This document shows positions 1 through 7,956 of a DNA stretch of 64,000 nt, one piece after another. Position 1 is the first letter of the stretch, and every line of letters begins with the position of its first letter. Both the position numbers and the translations under genes were made by a program. The notes below the pieces were generated by a model. That model ran no database searches. It saw only the letters and a list, made by a program, of their open reading frames with translations, and was not told where the DNA came from. The stretch comes from Bacteroidota bacterium (GTDB lineage: Bacteria > Bacteroidota > Bacteroidia > Chitinophagales > Chitinophagaceae), in NCBI GenBank assembly GCA_023428755.1, contig JAEYWX010000010.1:242713-306712 (forward strand), in the 5' to 3' direction.

Positions 1-30
1 AAATTCCTGCTAACATTTTAAACCGATTAT

Positions 31-1008
31 ATGTATCTGCAAAGAAGAAACAGAATCACCCGCAAATCAGAAGCCATTAGAAGTCTGGTAAGAGAAACCA
101 TTCTTACACCGGATGATTTCATTGTTCCATTGTTTATTGATGAGGGAACAAATGTAAAAACTGAGATCGCTTCTATGCCGGGTTATTACCGTAACAGTTT
201 AGATGTAACGGTGAAGGAAGTGAAAGAACTCTGGAGCATGGGTTTGAAAAGTGTGTTGATCTTTGTAAAATCGAAAGACGAATTAAAAGATAATACCGGC
301 AAAGAAGCATGGAATAAATACGGACTGATGCAACGCAGCATCAAAGCCATTAAAGATGCTGTGCCCGAAATGTATGTGATGACGGATGTGGCGCTTGATC
401 CTTATTCATCGTACGGCCATGATGGTATTGTGAAAGACGGACAGATTGTAAATGATGAAACGGTGGAAGCATTGGTGAAGATGAGTATATCTCATGCAGA
501 AGCAGGTGCCGATATGGTTGCACCAAGCGACATGATGGATGGACGCATCGGTGCTATCAGAAAAGGTCTGGAAGAAACCAATTTCATCAACGTGGGTATC
601 ATGAGCTACAGTGCAAAATATGCATCTTGTTTTTATGGTCCGTTCCGTGATGCATTGGATAGTGCTCCCGGCTTTGGTGATAAGAAAACCTACCAGATGG
701 ATTACGCCAACCGCATTGAAGCCATTAAAGAAACAATAATGGATGTGCAGGAAGGTGCAGACATCGTCATGGTGAAGCCTGCGTTGAGTTATTTAGATAT
801 TATCCGTGAAGTAAAGAACGCAGTGAATGTTCCGGTGAGTGCTTACAACATCAGCGGTGAATATGCGATGATCAAAGCAGCTGCAGAAAAAGGATGGATC
901 AATGAAGGCAAAGCGATCATGGAAGTATTGACGTCGATTAAGCGTGCAGGTGCAGATTTGATTGCTACTTACTTTGCGAAAGATGCGATACGAATTTTAA
1001 ACCACTAA
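31..1008 (+). CDS. hemB: Delta-aminolevulinic acid dehydratase (porphobilinogen synthase)
   Basis: This enzyme condenses two 5-aminolevulinate molecules into porphobilinogen in cytosolic tetrapyrrole synthesis. The 325-residue length is normal for the family. The two conserved active-site lysines are visible as K196 (YSAKYAS) and K249 (MVKPALSYLD). The metal region around residue 120 reads DVALDPYSSYGHDG and lacks the cysteines of zinc-type enzymes, so this is probably a magnesium-dependent type (inference from family knowledge). The ATG lies 30 bases from the window edge and gives a typical N-terminus. hemL follows on the same strand, separated only by the small four-helix-bundle gene, so hemB and hemL probably formed one haem operon before that gene arrived. 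Confidence 0.97.
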   Translation: MYLQRRNRITRKSEAIRSLVRETILTPDDFIVPLFIDEGTNVKTEIASMPGYYRNSLDVTVKEVKELWSMGLKSVLIFVKSKDELKDNTGKEAWNKYGLMQRSIKAIKDAVPEMYVMTDVALDPYSSYGHDGIVKDGQIVNDETVEALVKMSISHAEAGADMVAPSDMMDGRIGAIRKGLEETNFINVGIMSYSAKYASCFYGPFRDALDSAPGFGDKKTYQMDYANRIEAIKETIMDVQEGADIVMVKPALSYLDIIREVKNAVNVPVSAYNISGEYAMIKAAAEKGWINEGKAIMEVLTSIKRAGADLIATYFAKDAIRILNH

Positions 1009-1015
1009 GACACTT

Positions 1016-1047
1016 TGTGAATGGTCAATGGTGAATTGTGAATGACC
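1016..1047. repeat. Left word tract flanking the S23-type gene
   Basis: Eight bases after the hemB stop, a G/A/T-rich tract repeats variants of the words GAATGGT, CAATGGT and GAATTGTGAAT. Its first 14 bases (1016-1029, TGTGAATGGTCAAT) are an exact inverted copy of 1465-1478 and 1479-1492 on the other side of the four-helix-bundle gene. It carries no recognisable promoter or terminator. Confidence 0.75.
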
Positions 1048-1103
1048 GGCTTAATTAGTAATTTATAGCTGCATTTGTAATCATCACCTTTAAATCGTTC
1101 ACA

Positions 1104-1469
1104 ATGTTTATAACCTTAAACCATCAGAAACTGGACATTTATAGCTTCTCAAAAACATTTACACTTGAGTGTTATAAGCTAACTAAAATCTTTCCGGCAG
1201 ATGAGAAGTTCGGGATGATTTCGCAAATACGAAGAGCAGCACTATCGGTTCATCTGAATATTGCAGAAGGCTCTTCCAGGAAATCAGAAGTTGAGAGGAA
1301 ACGATATTATGAAATTGCAAGAGGATCTGTCATTAAAATTGATGCAGCACTGGATGTTGCAAAAGATATAGAGTATTTAAATAATTACGATTTAACTAAA
1401 CTTGGTGAATCAATGATCAAATGCTTTAAGCTGCTAAGCGGACTGATTGAATCGAAGGCATCCCATTGA
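1104..1469 (+). CDS. Four-helix-bundle protein (S23 / 23S rRNA intervening-sequence family)
   Basis: The 121-residue product matches the small helical S23 family: an N-terminal LDIYSFSK segment, then FGMISQIRRAALSVHLNIAEGSSRKS around residues 35-62, and a C-terminal helical half. Members were named for reading frames within 23S rRNA intervening sequences, but in Bacteroidota they are mostly scattered single genes whose role is unknown. Here it sits between hemB and hemL. The stop codon TGA at 1467-1469 lies inside the right-hand copy of a 14-base word that also occurs inverted just before the gene. This suggests a cassette inserted into a haem operon. No transposase is present, so the mobility mechanism is not visible. 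Confidence 0.88.
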   Translation: MFITLNHQKLDIYSFSKTFTLECYKLTKIFPADEKFGMISQIRRAALSVHLNIAEGSSRKSEVERKRYYEIARGSVIKIDAALDVAKDIEYLNNYDLTKLGESMIKCFKLLSGLIESKASH

Positions 1470-1495
1470 CCATTCACAATTGACCATTCACAATT
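1465..1495. repeat. Right word tract: two tandem 14-base words
   Basis: ATTGACCATTCACA occurs twice in tandem (1465-1478 and 1479-1492), followed by ATT and the hemL start codon at 1496. The tract includes the stop codon of the four-helix-bundle gene and makes up the whole gap to hemL. Each word is the exact reverse complement of 1016-1029, so the small gene is bounded by inverted words. Confidence 0.8.
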
Positions 1496-2782
1496 ATGTA
1501 CGAAAAAAGCAAAGAACTATTTGAACGGGCACAGCAAAGTATTCCTGGTGGCGTTAACTCACCGGTACGTGCATTTAAAAGCGTAGGCGGAACACCGCTC
1601 TTCATGCAAAAAGCAAAAGGCGCTTACATGTATGATGCAGATGGCAATCAATACATCGATTACATCGCATCATGGGGACCGATGATTCTTGGTCATGCGC
1701 ATGAACCTATTGTAAAAGCCATACAGGAAAAAGCACTTGATTCAACTTCCTTCGGTGCGCCAACCGAATTGGAAATTGAAATGGCGGAGCTCATCATCAG
1801 TATGGTGCCGAATGTTGATTTGATCCGTATGGTGAGCAGTGGTACCGAAGCCTGCATGAGTGCGATCCGTTTGGCAAGAGGATATACCGGTCGTAATAAG
1901 ATCATCAAGTTTGAAGGACATTATCACGGACATGCAGATTCGTTTTTAGTAAAAGCAGGAAGTGGTATTGCAACGTTCAATATTCAAACAGTACCCGGCG
2001 TAACGGCTGGTGTGGCGAATGATACATTAACCGCCCCGTACAACGATCTGGATGCAGTAAAGAAATTAGCTGCAGAACACAAAGGAGAAATTGCAGCCAT
2101 CATTGTAGAACCTGTTGCAGGTAACATGGGCTGTATTTTACCTACACCCGGATTTCATGAAGGCTTGCGTAAGCTATGCGATGAAGAAGGAATCGTTTTC
2201 ATTTTTGATGAAGTGATGACAGGCTTTCGTTTAGCGCCTGGTGGTGCACAGGAACGTCTCGGTATTAAAGCTGATCTTGTTACTTACGGTAAAGTGATCG
2301 GCGGTGGTATGCCTGTTGGAGCATTTGGTGGCAAGAAAGAAATCATGCAACATATTGCTCCGTTGGGAAATGTGTACCAGGCCGGAACATTGAGTGGTAA
2401 CCCCATTGCAATGATCGCAGGTTATACGTTACTGAATGAATTAAAGAGCAATCCTTCGATTTATAAAGAGCTGAATGAAAAAACCATTTACTTACGTGAT
2501 GGCTTGAACGAAGTATTGAAAGCATGGGGACAGCCGTATGTCATCAATCAACTTGGCTCAATGATCAGTGTGCACTTCAGCGATCATACTGTTGCTGATT
2601 TTGCAACTGCAGCATCAGCCAACAATGAATTGTTCAAGAAATATTTTCATGCAATGTTGAAACGTGGAGTGTATTTGCCACCATCAGCATTTGAAAGCTG
2701 GTTCCTCAACAATGCATTAACGTATGCAGATCTGGATAAAACCATTACTGCAACAAAAGAAAGTTTGCAGGAACTTATCTGA
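1496..2782 (+). CDS. hemL: Glutamate-1-semialdehyde 2,1-aminomutase
   Basis: This PLP enzyme isomerises glutamate-1-semialdehyde to 5-aminolevulinate, the step immediately before HemB in the C5 pathway. The 428-residue length is usual. The N-terminal PGGVNSPVRAF, the SSGTEACMSAIRLARG phosphate-binding region, the FDEVMTGFR segment with its cofactor-ring aspartate, and the PLP lysine K266 in TYGKVIGGGMPVGAFGG are all present. The start codon directly follows a quasi-repetitive tract, so any original leader and ribosome-binding region has been replaced. A strong bidirectional terminator follows at 2821. Confidence 0.97.
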   Translation: MYEKSKELFERAQQSIPGGVNSPVRAFKSVGGTPLFMQKAKGAYMYDADGNQYIDYIASWGPMILGHAHEPIVKAIQEKALDSTSFGAPTELEIEMAELIISMVPNVDLIRMVSSGTEACMSAIRLARGYTGRNKIIKFEGHYHGHADSFLVKAGSGIATFNIQTVPGVTAGVANDTLTAPYNDLDAVKKLAAEHKGEIAAIIVEPVAGNMGCILPTPGFHEGLRKLCDEEGIVFIFDEVMTGFRLAPGGAQERLGIKADLVTYGKVIGGGMPVGAFGGKKEIMQHIAPLGNVYQAGTLSGNPIAMIAGYTLLNELKSNPSIYKELNEKTIYLRDGLNEVLKAWGQPYVINQLGSMISVHFSDHTVADFATAASANNELFKKYFHAMLKRGVYLPPSAFESWFLNNALTYADLDKTITATKESLQELI

Positions 2783-2820
2783 CGCCCTCGTCTGACAAAT
2801 TCATTTATTACTTTTAAAAG

Positions 2821-2848
2821 AAATGACCCCGCCGAAGCGGGGTCATTT
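2821..2848. terminator. Bidirectional terminator between hemL and the PepSY gene
   Basis: A perfect 12-base-pair stem (2821-2832 with 2837-2848) closes a CGAA tetraloop. The stem has a GC-rich core, an A-rich left flank and a T-rich right flank. It lies between convergent genes, so it can end transcripts from both sides. Confidence 0.85.
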
Positions 2849-2861
2849 CTAAAATATCAAT

Positions 2862-2905
2862 GCGGGTGAGCCACCCTCGAATTCAAGCGGGTGACTCACC
2901 CTTCG
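2862..2905. repeat. Two imperfect self-complementary direct repeats
   Basis: GCGGGTGAGCCACCCTCG (2862-2879) and GCGGGTGACTCACCCTTCG (2887-2905) are near copies with a period of about 25 bases. Each can fold on itself (GGGTG with CACCC), and the two can also pair with each other. They lie directly before the stop codon of the minus-strand PepSY gene and may add a second stop or stability structure to its mRNA. Confidence 0.6.
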
Positions 2906-4186
2906 TTACGCTACTTTTTCCTCACCTGTTAATGCAACAACAGGTTCTTCTTTTTTCTTTTTCTTCTTCATCTTGTTCAGCCAGATCATTGTACCGGTAA
3001 TCGGTAAGCTGGTTGCAATCAAACACGCAAGAAAATAAAGGATCTTGGTAAACGTGCCATATACATTACCAACGTGAATTGCTTTAATAGAACCGGCAAC
3101 ACGTTCGTTAAATGGTTTCTTTTTAAAAATATCCAGCTTCACAATTTTACCATTCGTTGGATCCATGGTAATACGGTCGCCTGCAGCAGGTGCAAAAAAG
3201 CCGATTTTTGTTTTACTGATCATTGTTTTTGCAGCAGCATCGGCTGGTAAAGTGATCACATAATTACCGGTGTATGGTAATGCTTTATCTGCTTCACGAA
3301 TATAATCTGCAACAGACAACCGAGCCGTTGCCAGCAGTTTTGTATCGTTTCTCGCTTCCGCTTTGTCCTCTTTGCGTTCGCTTCTTGGTTCTGTTGTTGC
3401 TTTTTGATTTGGTTGTTCCTTAGGTTTATACGTTCCCAATGTTTTTTGTAAACCTGTCCGGTACCATTCAAACGACCATTGCGGACCGGTTAACCCCATC
3501 AGCAATAAAAAGATCAATGAATAAAACGCAAGTGTGTTGTGCAGATCATGGTTTACACGTTTCCAGCCAGCATTCCATTTAACCTTCAAACCCTGCTTCC
3601 AGTATTTTACTTTTTGTGGAAACCAGATGATCAACCCTGTAATACATCCCAATGTAAAAATGATTGTTGCAAAACCTGTGATCCAACTGCCGAGCTTTCT
3701 GTTTTCAACTCCATTAATGATCGGCTTCTTTACTTTATCCAGCAGCAACCAGCGATGCAAACTAAACATCGTTCCCATAAATTCTTTGGTGCCGTTCTTT
3801 TCTTTCGAATTGCCGACAATGGTTCCTGTGTAGGGATTTACCATATAGGTTGTGCCGCCTCTTGCTGTACTATCTTCCTTCTTCTTTACATTGAATTGAT
3901 ACGTACGGTTTAAAGCTGCAGGAATCGTTACACTTGCAATAGTGCCACCGGTTTCCTGTTTTACTTTCTCTACTAACGAATCAACCGGAATACGTTGTTT
4001 TCCGGCAACCGTTTCTACTTTATACAAATGTGGAGCTGCTTTCTCCGTTAATTCAGTATTGAAGACATATACTGTTCCGCTGAAACAAACAGCGATCACA
4101 ATCAATCCACTGCTGAGGCCCAGCCACAAGTGAATATCATTGAAGAGCTTTCTTATTTTCTGCCAGCCTGATTTGCTGTACTGCAT
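2906..4186 (-). CDS. PepSY-associated membrane-helix protein (iron-regulated membrane protein family)
   Basis: The 426-residue inner-membrane protein begins with WQKIRKLFNDIHLWLGLSSGLIVIAVCFSGTVYVF, the first membrane helix of the PepSY-TM family. Further helices are seen near residues 170-195, 218-238 and 380-405. PepSY-like periplasmic segments lie between them, and the C-terminus is lysine-rich. Family members are often next to siderophore receptors and are thought to help release or reduce iron from siderophores at the inner membrane. The neighbouring AraC regulator upstream is on the same strand and is likely its controller. A TATTTTTG -7 box lies about 50 bases upstream. The exact ligand cannot be told from the sequence. 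Confidence 0.85.
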   Translation of the reverse strand: MQYSKSGWQKIRKLFNDIHLWLGLSSGLIVIAVCFSGTVYVFNTELTEKAAPHLYKVETVAGKQRIPVDSLVEKVKQETGGTIASVTIPAALNRTYQFNVKKKEDSTARGGTTYMVNPYTGTIVGNSKEKNGTKEFMGTMFSLHRWLLLDKVKKPIINGVENRKLGSWITGFATIIFTLGCITGLIIWFPQKVKYWKQGLKVKWNAGWKRVNHDLHNTLAFYSLIFLLLMGLTGPQWSFEWYRTGLQKTLGTYKPKEQPNQKATTEPRSERKEDKAEARNDTKLLATARLSVADYIREADKALPYTGNYVITLPADAAAKTMISKTKIGFFAPAAGDRITMDPTNGKIVKLDIFKKKPFNERVAGSIKAIHVGNVYGTFTKILYFLACLIATSLPITGTMIWLNKMKKKKKKEEPVVALTGEEKVA

Positions 4187-4238
4187 TTTATACTTACGTT
4201 TTGGAATATTGAAATCGGGTCGTACTATTTGGAAGTTG

Positions 4239-4246
4239 CAAAAATA
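4239..4246 (-). promoter_or_regulatory. Putative -7 promoter element of the PepSY gene
   Basis: On the minus strand this reads TATTTTTG, an exact match to the Bacteroidota consensus TAnnTTTG. It would give a leader of about 50 bases before the ATG at 4186. No convincing TTTG -33 element was found at normal spacing. Confidence 0.5.
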
Positions 4247-4301
4247 GATCAGCGTAACAACGAACGATTACGAAAAAGGGAAAGATTGTAAAAGAATAAA
4301 T

Positions 4302-5234
4302 TTATCGGAACAACAATTCGCAAGGCTTTAACCCTGTGTGCTTTTTAAACGCAGTAGAAAAGTGTGAGATGGAAGAATAGCCGAGCATGGCACTTACTTC
4401 GGTAACGCTCAATCCCTTTTCGTACAACAGATATTTGGCATGCTCCATACGCTGATTCTGGTAAAATTCAAAGATGGTGGTACCAAACATTTCTTTGAAT
4501 CCTTTTTTTAAGTAACACTCGTTGGTTCCCACTTTACGGCTCAACTCTTTAATGGTAATGGGCTCGCCAATCCGTTGCAGTAATATTTCTCTTGCCTGCA
4601 GAATAGTATCCTGTGCACTATCTGTTGCAAGAAAACGACATACAAAACTCTCTTCTGCTTTCTGGTCAGTGAGGCATTCCAACCCGTACAGCAATAAACT
4701 TTGCAGCTGGCTGTTTACGTAAATATTCTCCAGCGCATTACTGTAATTATGCAGCATCAGGTTTTCCAACACTGTTCTGATTTTACTGCAAAGATTTACA
4801 GATGTACTGAACGACTGCTTTTCTTTAAACGCCAACACCCGATCACTTTTGGTTGTAATTGTTTTCCCTTTTATAAAAGGAGACAAATAAGAAGCGCTGA
4901 AGCGAAAAAGAAACACATCAATGGTAGGCTCAGCTTTACATTCAACTGACGACATTTTGCAAACACCGTTACTGCAACTTTTGCTGTTGCAGTATTTGTT
5001 TCCGTTAATACAAAAACGTAATTCAATATTCCGCTCTTTTGCCTGTTTTGTTTCGTAGTTGTAAAGAAGAACAGCCGTGTCTTCAGGGGTAACATGTGGC
5101 ACGAGTTTATACCGGTAAATACCATACTGCACCGAGCCGGGAATATGTTTTTCCTGCTCATACACCAAGTCCAGCTCATGTGTCAGGAGCGGGTTTCGGT
5201 TGGCGAGTGTAAGTATGTCGTTCAACTGTTGCAT
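4302..5234 (-). CDS. AraC family transcriptional regulator with cysteine-rich sensory part
   Basis: The C-terminal 100 residues of this 310-residue protein form a double helix-turn-helix AraC domain (TIKELSRKVGTNECYLKKGFK and LSVTEVSAMLGYSSISHFSTAFKKHTG). The N-terminal part holds five cysteines within 25 residues (C75, C82, C87, C92, C99), which may bind a metal or a metal cluster. It is transcribed in the same direction as the PepSY membrane gene downstream (115-base gap). AraC proteins of the PchR type control siderophore uptake, so an iron- or metal-responsive role is plausible but inferred. The -7 box TATCTTTG lies only 7 bases before the ATG, so the mRNA may be almost leaderless. Confidence 0.88.
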   Translation of the reverse strand: MQQLNDILTLANRNPLLTHELDLVYEQEKHIPGSVQYGIYRYKLVPHVTPEDTAVLLYNYETKQAKERNIELRFCINGNKYCNSKSCSNGVCKMSSVECKAEPTIDVFLFRFSASYLSPFIKGKTITTKSDRVLAFKEKQSFSTSVNLCSKIRTVLENLMLHNYSNALENIYVNSQLQSLLLYGLECLTDQKAEESFVCRFLATDSAQDTILQAREILLQRIGEPITIKELSRKVGTNECYLKKGFKEMFGTTIFEFYQNQRMEHAKYLLYEKGLSVTEVSAMLGYSSISHFSTAFKKHTGLKPCELLFR

Positions 5235-5241
5235 CGGGTGG

Positions 5242-5249
5242 CAAAGATA
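5242..5249 (-). promoter_or_regulatory. -7 promoter element of the AraC gene, 7 bases from the start codon
   Basis: The minus strand reads TATCTTTG, then CCACCCG, then ATG. The exact TAnnTTTG match at this distance predicts a transcription start 2-4 bases before the start codon. Confidence 0.6.
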
Positions 5250-5446
5250 GGTTATAAAATAGGGCTACTATCATGGGCTATTGACAGAGTTTTGTCATGT
5301 TTTCAGAGTTAAAAGCAACCTGCCCTTGCGTTGCTTTTTTACAAATTCCACAACCTGTTTCAACCACTTCATTTTCAGCAGAAAAAATGTGGATTTCTTG
5401 CGACAAAATCGGGCTCAAAAAGCCGCTTCAACCGCTGCCTTTTCCG

Positions 5447-5454
5447 TACATTTG
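5447..5454 (+). promoter_or_regulatory. Putative -7 promoter element of gyrB
   Basis: TACATTTG matches TAnnTTTG exactly and would give a leader of about 45 bases before the ATG at 5503. It lies inside the reading-frame extension upstream of 5503, which supports the shorter gyrB start. No clear -33 TTTG was found. Confidence 0.5.
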
Positions 5455-5502
5455 TCCGAATATATTTTCACCACTCCCAATCAGATTTTTGAGAAGCATT
5501 AT

Positions 5503-7491
5503 ATGAGCACAGAGTTACAGGAACAAGCCCTCAGCGCCGCTGCACAAAATGCCGGTTATGGCGCAGACAGTATCCAGGTATTAGAAGGTTTAGAAGCGGT
5601 GCGTAAACGTCCCGCCATGTATATTGGCGATATCAGTGAAAAAGGGTTACACCACCTCGTATATGAAGTAGTTGATAACTCCATTGATGAAGCCTTGGCA
5701 GGTTATTGCAAGAACATTACAGTTACCATTCATGAAGATAACAGCATCAGTGTGCAGGACGATGGCCGTGGTATCCCCACTGCCATGCATACCAAAGAAA
5801 AACGTTCGGCACTTGAAGTTGTAATGACGGTATTGCATGCCGGTGGTAAGTTCGATAAAGGCTCGTACAAAGTATCAGGTGGTTTGCATGGTGTGGGTGT
5901 GAGTTGTGTGAACGCACTTTCTACCAAGCTGCATGTAACCGTACAACGTGAAGGAAAGATATTTGAGCAGGAGTATAAAATTGGCATACCGCAATATGCG
6001 GTACGTGAAATCGGCACCAGTGAAATTACCGGCACCCGTGTACATTTCTGGCCCGATACAACCATTTTTACTGCATCAGTTTACAAAAAAGAAATTTTAG
6101 AAGCACGTTTACGGGAATTATCATTCCTGAATAAAGGCATACGCATTATCCTCAACGATCTGCGTGAAGTGGATGATAACGGTGCTACCTACACGAACAC
6201 ATTCTACAGCGAAGGTGGTATTACTGAATTTGTGGAGTTGATTGAAAAAAACGGCAAACGCAGTCCGTTGTTACCACAGGTTATTTACATGGATGGGCAC
6301 GAGCCAGTAAGTAATGTAGCGGTAGAAGTAGCTATGATCTACAACGATTCGTACGGCGAACATATCTTCTCATACGTCAACAACATCAACACGATTGAAG
6401 GTGGTACACATGTAACCGGTTTCCGTCGTGCCATTACCCGTGTGTTTACAGCGTACGGAAAAAAAGAAGGTTTGTTTGAAAAAGCAAAAGTGGATGTAGA
6501 AGGCGATGATTTCCGTGAAGGTTTGAGTGCCATCATATCGGTGAAAGTTCCCGAGCCACAGTTCGAAGGTCAAACGAAAACCAAACTCGGCAACAGTGAA
6601 GTAAGTGGTATTGTGGAAACATCTGTAAGCCGCACGCTCGAAGCCTATCTCGAAGAAAATCCAAGAGAAGCAAAGAATATTGTTCAAAAAATTATTCTGG
6701 CTGCACAGGCAAGAGCAGCTGCTAAAAAAGCACGTGAGCTGGTGCAACGCAAAACGGTATTAAGCGGTGGCGGCTTGCCCGGTAAACTGGCCGACTGTTC
6801 GGACCGTGATCCCGATCGCTGTGAATTATACCTGGTTGAGGGTGACTCGGCTGGAGGTACCGCCAAACAAGGTCGTGACCGTAGCTTCCAGGCTATTCTT
6901 CCGTTGAGAGGTAAAATCCTGAACGTAGAAAAAGCAATGGAGCACAAAATTTATGATAACGAAGAGATCCGCAATATGTTTACTGCTCTTGGTGTAAAAA
7001 TGGGTACACCCGAAGATCCAAAGGCATTAGACATCAGCAAGCTCCGTTATCATAAGATTATTATTATGACGGATGCCGACGTGGACGGTAGCCACATCGC
7101 CACATTGATCCTTACTTTCTTCTTCCGTTACATGACGGCAATTGTAGAACAGGGTTATCTCTACCTCGCACAACCACCGTTATACCAGGTAAAAAAAGGC
7201 AAGGAAATGGCATACGCCTGGAATGAGGAAGAACGCAAAGCCTATGTACAGCAATTTGGTGGAGGCAAAGAAGACAGTGTAGGCGTACAGCGCTACAAGG
7301 GTTTGGGTGAAATGAATGCAGACCAGCTTTGGGAAACAACCATGAACCCTGCTACCCGTGCGTTGAAAATGGTAACCATTGAAAGCGCTGCTGAAGCGGA
7401 CCGTGTGTTTAGTATGTTGATGGGCGATGAGGTGGCTCCACGCCGTGAGTTTATTGAAACCCATGCGAAATACGCTAATATCGACGTGTAA
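5503..7491 (+). CDS. gyrB: DNA gyrase subunit B
   Basis: GyrB supplies the ATPase and TOPRIM parts of the A2B2 gyrase that introduces negative supercoils. Visible features are the GHKL ATPase motifs (VVDNSIDEALAG, DDGRGIPTAMH, GGLHGVGVSCVNALS), the TOPRIM EGDSAGGTAKQGRDR near residue 445, the TDADVDGSHI metal motif near residue 523, and the C-terminal QRYKGLGEMNADQLWETTM typical of GyrB rather than ParE. The frame stays open upstream to 5281, but that extension has no family similarity and contains a -7 promoter box, so the ATG at 5503 (MSTELQEQ, 662 residues) is chosen. A terminator follows at 7539. Confidence 0.96.
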   Translation: MSTELQEQALSAAAQNAGYGADSIQVLEGLEAVRKRPAMYIGDISEKGLHHLVYEVVDNSIDEALAGYCKNITVTIHEDNSISVQDDGRGIPTAMHTKEKRSALEVVMTVLHAGGKFDKGSYKVSGGLHGVGVSCVNALSTKLHVTVQREGKIFEQEYKIGIPQYAVREIGTSEITGTRVHFWPDTTIFTASVYKKEILEARLRELSFLNKGIRIILNDLREVDDNGATYTNTFYSEGGITEFVELIEKNGKRSPLLPQVIYMDGHEPVSNVAVEVAMIYNDSYGEHIFSYVNNINTIEGGTHVTGFRRAITRVFTAYGKKEGLFEKAKVDVEGDDFREGLSAIISVKVPEPQFEGQTKTKLGNSEVSGIVETSVSRTLEAYLEENPREAKNIVQKIILAAQARAAAKKARELVQRKTVLSGGGLPGKLADCSDRDPDRCELYLVEGDSAGGTAKQGRDRSFQAILPLRGKILNVEKAMEHKIYDNEEIRNMFTALGVKMGTPEDPKALDISKLRYHKIIIMTDADVDGSHIATLILTFFFRYMTAIVEQGYLYLAQPPLYQVKKGKEMAYAWNEEERKAYVQQFGGGKEDSVGVQRYKGLGEMNADQLWETTMNPATRALKMVTIESAAEADRVFSMLMGDEVAPRREFIETHAKYANIDV

Positions 7492-7538
7492 GCTTCCAGC
7501 TTTTCAGGGTAAAACAACATCTCTTTTTAGAAAGATAC

Positions 7539-7563
7539 AAGCGGCCTAATGGCCGCTTTTTTG
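7539..7563 (+). terminator. Intrinsic terminator of gyrB
   Basis: AAGCGGCC (7539-7546) pairs with GGCCGCTT (7551-7558) across a TAAT loop and runs into a T-rich tail. Confidence 0.85.
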
Positions 7564-7624
7564 TTGATTATCAGGCATTAATATCGTGTGGAAAGCATTT
7601 TGGTCTGTTTTTGGCGAAAATCTG

Positions 7625-7632
7625 TACTTTAG
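7625..7632 (+). promoter_or_regulatory. Possible promoter of the 65-residue gene
   Basis: TACTTTAG is one base off the TAnnTTTG consensus. A TTTTGG lies about 22 bases upstream (7598-7603), near the expected -33 position. It would give a leader of roughly 45 bases. Confidence 0.35.
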
Positions 7633-7679
7633 CCTGAACCGGATGCCGGATTTTTTAACTAACCCCAAAAAATTAAACT

Positions 7680-7877
7680 ATGCAATTAACAGCGTATAAT
7701 GTAAAAACGAAAGAAAAAAATGTTCCTATCCAGAATGCAGTAGTAGAGCGTACTGCTAAAGGCGGTTACATTGCAAAAGGTGATGATGGAAAAGGTAACA
7801 AGCTTACTGCTTTGTTGGGTGAAGCAAAAGCACTGGCTGCAATTGCTGCCGGTACAGCAAAGAAAGGCTGGGATTAA
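7680..7877 (+). CDS. Small conserved-looking hypothetical protein, 65 residues
   Basis: The product is a soluble 65-residue protein, lysine- and alanine-rich, with a TAKGGYIAKGDDGKGNK segment and a C-terminal alanine-rich helix (TALLGEAKALAAIAAGTAKK). No domain is recognised. It has no signal peptide or membrane segment. Its own leader of about 45 bases, an isolated position between the gyrB terminator and a strong terminator at 7895, and the regular codon pattern all argue that it is a real, independently transcribed gene. Function is unknown. Confidence 0.75.
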   Translation: MQLTAYNVKTKEKNVPIQNAVVERTAKGGYIAKGDDGKGNKLTALLGEAKALAAIAAGTAKKGWD

Positions 7878-7894
7878 TCTGATTCTATCCATAC

Positions 7895-7931
7895 AAAAAG
7901 GTCGCCCTGTGAGTAACGGGGCGACCTTTTT
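7895..7931. terminator. Strong bidirectional terminator
   Basis: A 13-base-pair stem, AAAAAGGTCGCCC (7895-7907) with GGGCGACCTTTTT (7919-7931), closes an 11-base loop. It has A and T runs on both sides, between the convergent 65-residue gene and the lipoprotein gene. Confidence 0.9.
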
Positions 7932-7956
7932 ATTATCCTGCGTTTTCAATTTCAAC

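Noticed and set aside
1016..1495. Insertion sequence around the S23-type gene
   Set aside because: There is no transposase, no target-site duplication was recognised, and the inverted words are short and low in complexity.
5281..5502. N-terminal extension of gyrB
   Set aside because: The 74 extra codons have no GyrB similarity and contain the -7 promoter box at 5447-5454. The ATG at 5503 starts a normal GyrB.
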